Origin: Zanthoxylum bungeanum
Lineage: Eukaryota > Streptophyta > Magnoliopsida > Sapindales > Rutaceae
DNA length: 64,000 nucleotides
NCBI GenBank assembly: GCA_019454045.1
Contig: SKCR01036761.1
Coordinates: 1 to 64,000, forward strand
Reading direction: 5' to 3'
Shown here: piece after piece, positions 32,585 to 43,714 of the stretch
How positions within the stretch are numbered: position 1 is the stretch's first letter
How the letters are laid out: every line of letters begins with the position of its first letter
Notes under the pieces: model-generated
What the model was told of the DNA's origin: nothing
Databases searched by the model: none
Seen by the model: only the letters and a program-made list of their open reading frames with translations
Program-made: the position numbers and the translations under genes

Positions 32585-33890
32585 CTCTCTCTCTTTTTTC
32601 TTTTTCTTTTCTGACTTTCCATTTCTTTCTTCCCTTTTCACATCCATTTTCTCTGTTTCTTCCTTTCGGTCTTTACCTATTTTTTCTACACGCTCACACT
32701 CTATTTTATCTTGCCTTATGTCAGACCATCTATGGTCTTTTATTTTATTTTTTATGTTTCGTTTTATTATAAATAGCAAGTTTGAGTAAGATTTTAATTA
32801 AGCTAAAGATAAGCTTAAGCTTATGAAAATACAAGTAATTCTTAGAGAAATTAGTATAAGTTAGAGAAATATTTAGAGATGCTTTGGAAGATCTCTACAA
32901 TATTTCATCTAAGAGAAATCAAGATTGGATCTTGGAGTAAAGCTTGCTTGCATCAATATTGGATCTTAGAGTGAAGCTTGCTAAACCTTGGAAGTTCTCC
33001 AATAATTTCAACAAGGATAAGGAGATTTGATCTTTGTATCAAGCTTACTAGGTAATGTTTGATCTTCTCCTAAGCTATGTTCTTCATTAGTGAGACATAT
33101 AGTGATGAATTATGTATTGGATGCATGATTACATGCTTAAAGTTGAAATAAGGCTAATGAATTGTGTTAGGATACTTTGGAAGTATAAACATGATATGTT
33201 TGTAATTGGATTAAAGATGTTCATGTTAGACATGGAACAATTAATAAGAGTTTGGAACTCTAGATAAAAGCTTAGAGCTATGGCTACCATTTTAGAATCA
33301 CTTAACCACCCTTGGGTGAACTAGAATTGTTCATGAGACATTTTATAGTATGATTCTAAATTGGTTTGTGTTTTTGATTCAAACAAATGCATACATGTTC
33401 TTAGAATTCATGTATGTTAGTTGTATAAAATGTGTTGATGGTGGTTATGATGATAAAATTAGATTTTAGATGTATTTGAAGTATTAGGAGAAAATTGGAA
33501 GTGTTTAGTATTGGTTTGAAGTAGCAATTGCTTACTGCCTAGGGCAACGTCAAGAATCTACCCCTCCAGCGTCGCGACATCGAGCATCAGATCTAGTCAC
33601 GTCGCGATGCTTATCCTTCCTCATTGTGACGCCGAGACATTCAGCTCTTGCAGTTGCTCTCGTACTTTGGAGCGTCTCGATGCCAAAGCTTCTGCGTCGC
33701 GACACGAAGAGCTGAAGAATATTGAAAATTCATTTTCACCATTTCGAAGTTTTCGAACTCCGTTTTGGTCATCTTTTTGTCCTACGGACTCGAAACAGAA
33801 TGTAATTTTACATAAAAAAAAATTAAAATACATTCATGCTAGATATCCAAGGGTTAGACCCACTTCTGCTGCACGGAGCACCGATCCGAC
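32585..33890. other. Non-coding DNA between two insertions
   Basis: It starts with a pyrimidine tract (32585-32690), then AT-rich sequence. 33540-33720 repeats GCGTCGCGACA-type words. No protein is recognised; it looks like part of an older repeat. Confidence 0.4.
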
Positions 33891-34929
33891 TGTTGGATAA
33901 TTATGATCCATATCATATCACTATTTTGTAAATGACATGGTGTTCTTGTACAAAATTAACTATGTGACAAAGAAAATTGCTCTTTTATCATTTATAATTG
34001 GATTACCTGGATATATAAATGATAAAAGTCCATATGATTAGTACCAGATTAATAAGATATGAGACAGTATTAATCCACGAAAGGTTTAATCATTAAATAT
34101 CCCTAGTCGTAGTATTATCGAGACTGGACATCGATAATACAGAATATGCTAGTATTACACTTGTGCGTTATGGAAGCTTAATGGCATAGTTCTCATATAT
34201 TTAAGTATATGTTACTTATACAAGTGTGATAGAAGGTTCTGTTTACCGATGGTACGGGAATAGCTTCGTTCTGGATAGACCCATCGGAATCTCATTGGTA
34301 GTATGACTATGTGTCTATGGGAATCCGAATCAGGGTAGGTATATTTGGTCTTAACCTGAGACTTGCATCGCAAATACTTGCGACAATCAGTATACTTTGG
34401 TTTTGGTCGTCTGGGGCTTTAACAGGTTCTGTGTACGCCTCTTCTGGGTATACTGAGAATCGTAGTGTATTGGGTGTGATATCAAGATGGAAGTATCATT
34501 TCAGTCATATGGAGATGATGATCACGTAGGGATATATAACTGGTACTCTTAAGTACTGCAGTCATCGGGATAATATGACTAGGTCATGATTATCCGATTA
34601 TAGAGACTAGTTTCCAGTGATCTGATATATGTTTCGTACGAGACAGACACAATTCCAGCCTCAGGCCTAGCATGTGACATCCGATACTGGATCGTAATAC
34701 GCAATACTTAGTATACTATGCCTGATGAAGATTATATATTCCTTTAAAGAATATTTCTGGAGAATTGGGTAGGCACGGTGTTTTGCTAGAAGCCAACCAT
34801 GTCTTGTAAATCGGTAAGAACGTGGTACCGGGTACGCACGTGTTTGGATAGTCTGATGACCGTATTTACTGCCAACATATCCAGGGATCTCTTGGGTCGT
34901 TTCCCAAAGATTCACCGATGAGATTTGAC

Positions 34930-35125
34930 TCGAACATAAATTATCTGGGATTAATTATGAGAGAGAAAATTAATCTGGGATTAATTACGGCAAGAATTAA
35001 TTTGGGATTAATTAACAGAGAAAGAATTAATCTGGGATTAATTACGTCGAGAATTTATCTGGGATTAAATTCTTCGATAAGAGAGAACGCGATTAATTTG
35101 GAATTAATCGGTAAAATAAATTTAA
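34930..35125 (+). repeat. ATTAATCTGGGATTAAT repeats in the copia LTR
   Basis: Five near-identical near-palindromic units (AATTAATCTGGGATTAATTA), spaced by 10-15 bp. Conserved at 51705-51860 and, reversed, at 57290-57405. Confidence 0.8.
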
Positions 35126-35541
35126 TAGTTAAATTAGATTTTTCTATTTAATTTATTTATTTGGGCTAAAATAATATATTGGATAAATTAATTGAAATTG
35201 GATTTCTACACGGAATTAAAATTGGATTTTAATTCAAGCGAATGAATTAATTTGGAATTAATTCGTAAGCGACTTCCGTAATAATTTTGCGAGGCATTAT
35301 TATTTAATTGAATTGGATTTAATTAAGTCGCGACGGAAAATTCGTTTAATTCAGAATTAAACGAACCCGGGCCAGAGCGAAGTTGCATGTTGGATTGTCC
35401 GACTTAAATTTGGAATTTAAAGTGGGGCCCACCAACTTACATCAATGTGTTTGACTAGTGATGAAATTTGGTAATTGGTTGAGTGAAAAGCTTGGATTGC
35501 TTTTAAAACAAACAAATCAAATCCTACACACCAACTTTAAA

Positions 35542-35549
35542 TATAAAAG
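35542..35549 (+). promoter_or_regulatory. TATA box of the copia 5' LTR
   Basis: TATAAAAG in CTTTAAATATAAAAGCAAG; the same box is at 52288-52295. Confidence 0.6.
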
Positions 35550-35863
35550 CAAGTCAACTTTGGAAGTATGACTAACTATTCATTCTCTCCCAAAACTCTC
35601 TCAATTGCCGAACACAATGGACCTTGGAGGAGAAAAATTTTTCTTTCATTTTGTTCAAAGCTAGCACTTAAAGGGGTCAAGTAAAGGTGATAGGGGAACT
35701 CACCCAAGGGTTTAGGACTCTATTCAAAGCTTGGAGCTTCATCTTCAACAAAGAAAAGTTTTGAAACTCATCCAATCAATGTAAGTTAATTCCGCAACTC
35801 ACTTGATAATTCACACACGAATCACTCTTAGAGATCATTGCCATGTTCTAGGAATACTAATAA

Positions 35864-35875
35864 TGGTATCAGAGC
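35864..35875 (+). promoter_or_regulatory. tRNA-Met primer binding site
   Basis: TGGTATCAGAGC, complementary to the 3' end of initiator tRNA-Met, the usual primer of plant copia elements. Confidence 0.85.
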
Positions 35876-37857
35876 GTCCTAAGTTTGATTTGAAAATCTA
35901 GGGTTCATAGACTTTAATTTGGGTTTTTTTGGCTTGGAGCTTGATTTACCTAAATTGATTGTTTGGTTGAGTTTGGATCCATCTTTGAATTTGAGAAAAA
36001 TTGATTAGATCAAAAATCCCCAAATTCCCTCACTTGGTCGAATTCACCCTAGTAATAGTTCATGGTGATTTTTTGAAAAATTAGCAATTGGATGTGTTGT
36101 TGGCATGAAATGTATGTTAAAAGTTGATTTAATTAGATTGAAATCAAATTGCATGATATTTTATTTGCCATTGCCGTTAACCCTAAGCATGTTATAGATT
36201 GATTTTGCTTCAATTTGTGTTGGACATGAATTAGAAATGTGAGCATGATTAATTGGATTAATTATTCTTTTGGAAACATTAGATTAGTTGATTAATTATG
36301 TTAATTACACTTGATTTAGAATTAATATGTAATTTGGAATAATGTATTAATTTAATTGTTGTAATTGGGCTTAATGAGCTTGGTTGGGCCAAGTTTGGTT
36401 TTGGACAATTGGGTTGGATCCAATTGGGCCTAAAATCATTTCCATAAAGTCCAAATATGACAATTGGGCCTTTAAATAATTTAATTGGGCCTACATTGAT
36501 TTTTGGCATAGGGTGATTCCTAATTGGGCCTTGGCATCTTGGGTTTGATCCATAATGGCCAAAGCACATGCCTAAAGAATTAATTAAAAGCCCATTGGAC
36601 TTTAATTAAATAGTATTGAATACTAATTGGGCCTTTGAGACCCATGAAGATTGGATTTGGAATCCAAGTCAAAATGAACTATTAAAAGTGTAATTATTTA
36701 ATTTGGAATTAAATATGAATTAGTATTGAATACAAATTAAATTAGATTTAAAATTGTAGTTCGATGAAATTCAAGAATACGTACTTTGAGTATTTATTCT
36801 TAAACGAGTTGGACCCAGGCAAATCAAATCGTTGTTTGAACATTGGATGGTCATTAATTCAAAGATTAATTAATTGGATTAGATTGATTGAATAACATGC
36901 TTTGTGTGAATACTTGGATGTATTGTATGAATAATGTATATCAGATGGATATTAGAATGGTGAGGGAAATTTTGGAAATTATTGTAATAAATTTAGAATT
37001 TATTAAATTTGACCTGTGTGTCCAGCCTATTATCTATTTTCTCATTGTATTTCTCTTCTCACCAATTCCCCTCAATGTAAATGAGGTTTCTTTAGAAGTA
37101 TTATGTAATTGGGTAGAAGTAAGAATAGTGCTAGCGGGAGAGAGGAAATTGAGAGATTTGTTCTAGGAACAAAGTTTGTTATATATCCATTCGTATATCA
37201 TTATTAATTTATTTCGCGCCTTATTATGCTTTTAGAATGCATGTTTAATGGTGTATAATGAGACCTAATCAAAGATAATAAATTGGTTGCCAATTTACGC
37301 GAAAAACCCTCATCAAATATTAAGCTTTTTTTTCCTTCCATTGAGTGGTTCTCTCTCAAGATCCAAGATTGGCATTGGTTTGTTGGCCAAAGTCAAGACC
37401 TTTATCCATCGCGGATGTGTTTGAACCGCGTAAGCTTTGTTCCATATCGTATGTCTTGGGCGGTTGTGACTTGTTGGCCAAAGTCAAGGTCATTTCTAGT
37501 TCATCGACTTCGATTACGAAGCTTTCCCCACTGTCAATGGGTCCCACTTAACTGGAATCATTAAGCTTGTTGAGCCAAAGCCAAGGCTTAGTTGATTCAG
37601 AGGAAATAGGTTAGGAAATATATTGGATATATTTACATATATTGGATATATGTTTCGGACTTGGAGGTCCACCAACTGGATCTAGGAATTGGATGTGATC
37701 CAATTGATCTTAGAGATCTACCTAGTTAAGTTTCATACAACTTGTTGGCCAAAGTCAAGGTTTTGTGTTATTTAATGAGATCCTAGCCCACTAGGAAATT
37801 AGGTTTCCCGAGTACTCCACAGAGGGTTAGAGGCTCGCCGAAAAAATAGTGGGAGGC
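35876..37857 (+). other. Untranslated leader of copia element 1
   Basis: About 2 kb without coding. 36365-36540 repeats AATTGGGCC; TTGTTGGCCAAAGTCAAG recurs near 37380, 37471 and 37741, with a variant near 37567. It ends AATAGTGGGAGGC, continued after the insertion at 46675. Confidence 0.65.
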
Positions 37858-38487
37858 TGTAGGCACTGTATTTTTACACATAAGTCCCTATGATGGGTCT
37901 CATTTTGGAGACACTACCTTTTAAGTCACGGAGGTCACGGAAAACGGACATCGGAAGGGGGGATTCAGGATAAACAAGGTTCACTGTTTTCGTTGGTGCT
38001 ACGTTCGTGTATACATTCGAACGTCAGGCAGATTGCGGACGTTGGTGCCGCGTTCGAGTAAGCGTTCGAACGGTGTCGGTAATTCTGGTTTTGCTGCTAG
38101 CCTCACATTAAGCCCAATTCGCCCAAACCTTGGCCCACACGCCCAAGCCCACTTAAAACACATATTTAACACATGGTGAAATCAAAACAAATCTAAAAAT
38201 CATATACCAAATTAAATAAAATACTTACACAAATTAAAGAAATTGCATGCCTAATTAAAATCAACCAACAAACTAAATGCCTAATCTAAACCAATCAAAT
38301 ATAATCATCCCAAGTTAAAATCAATCAACCAATATATTATTCCCAAACTTAAAATATTGTATGCCTAATCAACATAAACTAAATATTCAACCTTCCCTAT
38401 CTAGCCAAGATTTGTCCCCCCTCAATCTTTGACTTCCCTTATCCAAGCCAATCAAATCCCTTTCCTTTTCAAGCCTAACCCTTTGCC

Positions 38488-38495
38488 TATAAAAA
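38488..38495 (+). promoter_or_regulatory. TATA box of the 5' LTR
   Basis: TATAAAAA within TTGCCTATAAAAAGAACCC; the partner LTR has it at 44344-44351. Confidence 0.6.
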
Positions 38496-39749
38496 GAACC
38501 CTTCACCAACCTTCTCAAGGGTAGCGAGCTCATAGACACAACTCTCCATCACTCTCAATAACAAGCAGATCACAAACCAAAGAACCCCCATCGCCTTGAC
38601 CAAAACACATCCCGAACAGCCCCCTCACCTCACCGAAAAACACATCCCAAGCAGCCCTAAACACACACATAAAACAGCCCCCGAACCACACCATAACCAC
38701 ACGAAAATAACACCCAAAACAGTAGCCAAAACATCCCAAAAACAGTAACTAAAATACAGCAGCAAAACAGTAGTAGCGGCGGCAAATCGGAGTCAAAACA
38801 GCAGCAAAAGACGGAGGACGACGACCCAAAACAGTAAGACAACGAACGAGAGCAGTGAACCGGTGAACCGGAAGAGTTGCAGAGCTTTACCCCTTCCGAT
38901 CTTCGTGAAACGCGAGTCCGAGAGACGACTTAAAAGGTTAGACCTGAGGGCACTTTTTCATTAGTTTCTATCCGTTTCTTTTGTTATTGAATTTTATTCG
39001 CATTAGAGTCGTTTATGGATGCATGTTGTGGTTGAATGAAATGGAAGAGTGTCGTCTCTTGTGGTATATAGGATGGAAACCCAGACGTAAATTCCGTAGC
39101 CGAATCCGAATGGACGGTAGTGCGGTCTGTACTTGGGACACAACTCCACGTACCACTTGAGTAAACGGCACCTTCTCTTGTTTTGTGTTGCTTTGGTTTA
39201 TTAATTCTTGTTATTTAAATTCTGCATGTTGTCTATTCATGCATGATACGATCGAGTGCATGGGCTTAGTAAGTGCGATGAAAGGTCCCCTAATTGGAGG
39301 GATTAAAATCGTTCACCATAATGCTTTGCCGCACCGATTGATGTGTGTTCGGTTGAATGCGAAATACGTTCAATCGGACGTACTTAGTTTGATATGATTG
39401 TCTTTATTTTCGTGTGCATGATTCAACCAAGCGCATGGGCTTAGTAAGTGTGATGTGAGATCCCCTATTGGGAGGGGCTAAAGCCCTTTACCACGATGCT
39501 TTGCCGCGCCGGTTGATGTGTGTTCGGTTGGATACAAGATACATTCAATCGGGCACATTATGTTTAATATTATTGCTTTTAATTCTTTGTATGCATGGTT
39601 CCGTCGAGCGCATGGGCTTAGTATGTTGGTCTAAAGGTCCTCTCTTTGAGAGATCAAGAGCCCCCAAAAGGGCACCTTTACGGCAGTACTTTGCCGCGCC
39701 CCCCCTTTATTTTGTCGTTTATGTATTGCGTCCCATTTCATGCATCAGG

Positions 39750-40150
39750 TCTGTTCCCGTTCGAACGCGTTTACGAACGCAACTCGAACGCGCATGTATT
39801 TTGCCTTGTCATGCATCAGGTCTTACTTTTGTTCGAACGCGTTCACGAACGCAATACGAACACGAGCATTTTGTTTCATTTCCGTTCGAACTCGTTAATA
39901 AACGCCCCACGAATGAGAGCATTCTGTTTCATTTATGTTCGAACGCGTTATCAAACGCCATACGAACGCGAACCTTCTGTTTACCGTTCGAACGCGTTTA
40001 CGAACGCTACACGAACGCACCCGCACTTTCTTAGTTTCATAATGTATCAGGCCTGGTTCCGTTCGAACGCGTTCTCGGACGCTACACGAACGCAAACCTT
40101 CTGTTTATCGTTCGAACGCGTTTACGAACGCTACACGAACGCGCACCCAT
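39750..40150 (+). repeat. CGAACG-rich array, 5' LTR of gene-less element
   Basis: About seven units of CGTTCGAACGCGTTTACGAA with CGCTACACGAACGC, separated by TTCTGTTT or GCATCAGGT segments. Confidence 0.88.
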
Positions 40151-40810
40151 TGAACTGAGTCCTCTTCATTAGATTTCATGCATAGTTCTCCTAGTAGCTA
40201 TCCCCACATGTATGAATACAAATATGTTAATGTATTACAATCCATATGCTTATGTCATGATAACATTTGAGTATTATTTCTTGCGGTATATCGGATGGAA
40301 ACCCAGACGTAAATTCCGTAGCCGATTCCGAATGGACGGTAGTGCGGTCTGTACTTGGGATACAATTCCACGTACCACTTGGAAAAGTGCCCATATGTGT
40401 GCTTGTATGGTTAATATGTGTGCTTGTGTTTTCCTGAATGTAATATGCAAATGAAGTTGTATGTTTGTTGCTATTTTGATATATGTTAAGCATGCAATTT
40501 TAAATGTGAGATATATGTGAAATGTGTGCATAAGTTTTATTTTGCATGTGAGAATTAGAAGCATGATACTCTTGGAAATAATTGTTATTTAAGCTTGATT
40601 AAATTATTACATAAATCCTTTCATTACAAGTGACATAAGTAAGGGATCATTCCGAACCCAACGGTTTGAGGTCTTCCCTTGCGAGGGGTGAGTGCGGCCT
40701 TAAACCTTTGTCCCGGTTCACACCGGGTGGCGACTCCATGTTATTTAGTACTTCCCAACTAGTGCCGCGAGCCTAGAAACGACGTCGCCCAGGTCCTGTT
40801 GTCCACAGTC

Positions 40811-40828
40811 TGGCGACTCCACTGGGGA
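40811..40828 (+). promoter_or_regulatory. tRNA primer binding site
   Basis: TGGCGACTCCACTGGGGA, three bases after the LTR. Same site as in the 22.8-32.6 kb element; consistent with the tRNA-Arg priming reported for Ogre. Confidence 0.75.
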
Positions 40829-41811
40829 TAGAGAATTGGCCCCGAAATATTGACTTGTGATGTTTGGATTTATGTTTTAATTGACCGTGTCTATAGTGGA
40901 TAAAGTGAGGGTTTAATCAAAGGCATTTTGAGGCTAGGTAATGGTTTGGTGTCTTCCTTCATTCACTACCTTTCTAGAAGGAAAAGCTGTGAAGGCACCT
41001 AGATAGCCATCTACTCGTAGCCTATTGTGATGGACTAATTTGGAGGACTCGTTGTTTATTCCTGACAACAAGCGATAAGAGCCTAAGAGGCTTGGGTATT
41101 TAAGTGAGCCTCGCTCCACCTTCCCTCTGGGGGATCTACAACGGGAAATCCATTTGACAGTCCGTCACACACCATAGCTCATTGGCACGTACCTTAGTGT
41201 ATAAAAAAGGGTGCGCCTACTTGGTTGCTCGAACCCTTGAGTGGGGAGACCTAGTTGTGGGCCATCCTTCGCCAGTGAGAGCCTTTGTCTATACTCTTAC
41301 TAACCCACCCATAGACCGGGTTGGCTAAAGTAACAATTATTTCCTTGGATATGTGCTTGTGGACCATCCTCATTTGGATGCAGTTGGACTATTGTCAGAA
41401 ATGCGGGCTTGCTGGGCCATTTAAACTAGGGCAAGTTCGTACCTTATGACTATTAGGCCCAAAGCTTCTGAAATGTTGATGGGCCATACTGTAGAAATTA
41501 TTACGTTTGCATTATCTTCATTATATGTTTGTGTTTAGGAACATTATCATTTGGATACGGTTGGACTTCTTGCCATGAGATGTGAACTTGTTGGGCCATT
41601 TAAACTGGGACAAGTTCACTCCTATGACAGTTAGCCCAAAAGCTTCTGAAATGATGATGGGCCGATTTGTGTGAGAATTTTAATGAGTTGATATATCCCT
41701 TGTATCATATGCATCTCATGCACCCCATGCATACATACATCATGTTAACTCTTGTGTTCTGAAAGCCATCATAGATACATGTTGGTTAGGGAAGAGGACA
41801 GACTTGTCAAA
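40829..41811 (+). other. Untranslated leader of the gene-less element
   Basis: It matches the leader of the 22.8-32.6 kb element. A block with GCTGGGCCATTTAAACT (41411) recurs about 180 bp later (41591). At about 41812 it joins directly to sequence that in the relative lies just after the pol stop codon. Confidence 0.65.
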
Positions 41812-41999
41812 AGACCGAGCAGCCACCAAGAGTACTGGCAGAAGACCTAGCCCAACGGGATAGGAAACCCAATCATGCATGCATGCATACACGTAACATA
41901 TTTGCATCCTTTTTGTGTTTGTTCTGTTTTGTAATAACAGGTTTCAAAAGAAAAAAAGAAAGCGTCAAAAGACAAACCAATCAGGAACATCGACAGTAC

Positions 42000-42375
42000 T
42001 GTATCACTCTGGGGGCGAGGCCCGTATCAGTATCAGCCTTAGGGCGAGGCTCATATCAGTAGTATCATTCTGGGGGCGAGGCCCATATCAGCAGTATCAT
42101 TCTTGGGGCGAGGCCCGTATCAGTATCAGTCTTGGGGCGAGGCCCATATCAACAGTATCAGTCTTGGGGCGAGGCCCATATCAATATCAACATAGGGGCG
42201 AGGCCCATATCAATATCAGTTTGAGGGCGAGGCCCACATCAGTATCAGTTCAGGGCCGAGGCCCACATCATCTTTAGCTTGGGGGCGAGGCCCATGACAG
42301 CTCGAGGGCGAGGCCCATATCAGTTTGGGGGCGAGGCCCATATCAGTATCAGATCGAGGGTGAGGCCCATATCAG
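42000..42375 (+). repeat. 29/30-bp tandem array (GGGGCGAGGCCCATATCAG)
   Basis: About twelve units; the same repeat family as 26285-26645 in the related element, same sense and same location. The 120-codon open frame from 41915 is a by-product. Confidence 0.9.
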
Positions 42376-43480
42376 TTCAGGAAGAAAGCCTATATTTAGT
42401 TCAGCTCAGGAATAAAGCCTACATTCGGTACAATCCAGGAACAAAGCCTCATGTCAGTATAGTTTGAGAACAAAGCTCAAAGGGGAAGAAAGCCTCATAT
42501 CAGTATAGCTTGAGAACAAAGCTCAAGGGGAAGAAAGCCTCATGTCAGTATAATTTGAGAACAAAGCTCAAGGGGAAGAAAGCCTCATGCCAGTTCAGTT
42601 CGGGAATAAAGCCCACACTCAGTGCAGTTCAGGAAGAAAGCCTACATTCAGTTCAGTTCAGGAAGAAGGCCTGCATTCAATACAGTTCAAGAACAAAGCC
42701 ACACAGTCAGCTCAGATCAGAGAACAAAACTCGGGAGGAATAAAGCCTCATGTCAGTATAGTTTGAGAACAAAGCTCAAGGGGAAGAAAGCCTCATGTCA
42801 ACACAGTTCGGGAACAAAGCTCGAGAGGAATAAAGCCTCATCTCAACAGTTCGGGAACAAAGCTCGGAGGAATAAAGCCTCATCTCAACACAGTTCGGGA
42901 ACAAAGCTCGGAGGAATAAAGCCTTATCTCAACAATTCAGAAATAAAGCTCGAGGAATAAAGCCTCATCTACACAGTTCGGGAATAAAGCCCACACTCAG
43001 TGCAGTTCGGGAATAAAGCCCACATTCAATACAATTCAGGAAGAAAGCCTATGTCCAGTAAAATCGGGAATAAAGCCCACATTCAGTACAATTCAGGAAG
43101 AAAGCCTGCATTCAGCTCAGTACGGAAATAAAGCCCACATCCAGTGCAGTTCGGGAATAAAGCCCACATTCAGTACAATTCAGGAAGAAAGCCTGCATTC
43201 AGCTCAGTTCATGGATAAAGCCCACAGTTAACACAGTCAGGGAACAAAGCTCACTCTCTACAACAATTCGGGAACAAAGCCCACAGTCAACATAATTGAA
43301 AGAAGAAAGCCTAGAGGAATAAAGCCTCATCTCAACAGTCCAGGAATAAGGCTCAGGAGGAATAAACCCTCATCTCAACACAGTTCGGGAACAAAGCTCG
43401 GAGGAATAAAGCCTCACCTCAGCAGTTCGGGAATAAAGCTCGGAGGAATAAAGCCTCATCTTAACACAGTTCGAGAATGA
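42376..43480 (+). repeat. Second tandem array (GGAATAAAGCCTCATCTCA)
   Basis: Irregular units of about 30-45 bp built from CAGTTCGGGAACAAAGCTCG, GAGGAATAAAGCCTCATC and GGAAGAAAGCCTACATTCAG. Ends near 43480 before TTCGAGAATGAAC words related to 25770-26240. Confidence 0.85.
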
Positions 43481-43699
43481 ACAAGCCGGGAATGGCACTC
43501 CAAGAATGGAAGCACAGTTCTAGAATGGACCACATCGCAGCACGGTTCGAGAATGAACCAGGGGTCGCAGCACCTCATCATCCAAATCAACTCAACTCAA
43601 CACATGGTAAGTCAAGTGGCAGCTGGCGAGCCAGGTAAGTGAAAATGCATTGCATAACTTTGATAGGATTGTCACTGTTGCACATTACACAAGTCCCAT

Positions 43700-43714
43700 C
43701 AAAGTGGGGACGAC
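43700..43714 (+). promoter_or_regulatory. Polypurine tract
   Basis: AAAGTGGGGACGAC abutting the 3' LTR. Confidence 0.7.

Larger units (their letters stand above)
33891..35863 (+). repeat. 5' LTR of copia element 1
   Basis: It begins TGTTGGATAATTATGATCC. It is homologous throughout to 50692-52640, but the last 30 or so bases before the primer site are missing (TCCAACA end lost). TATAAAAG is at 35542-35549. Confidence 0.88.
37858..40807 (+). repeat. 5' LTR of the gene-less element
   Basis: 2950 bp. TATAAAAA at 38488-38495; an irregular 176-bp-type array at 39236-39700; a CGAACG array at 39750-40150; a duplicated GGTATATNGGATGGAAACCC block at 39061-39170 and 40280-40390. Confidence 0.93.

Noticed and set aside
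36279..36569. 96-codon minus-strand frame
   Set aside because: It overlaps the AATTGGGCC repeats in a copia leader and has no recognisable domain.
41915..42960. Plus-strand frames of the gene-less element (GARPISTVSVLGRGP and later Lys-rich repeats)
   Set aside because: They are translations of the two tandem arrays, not proteins.
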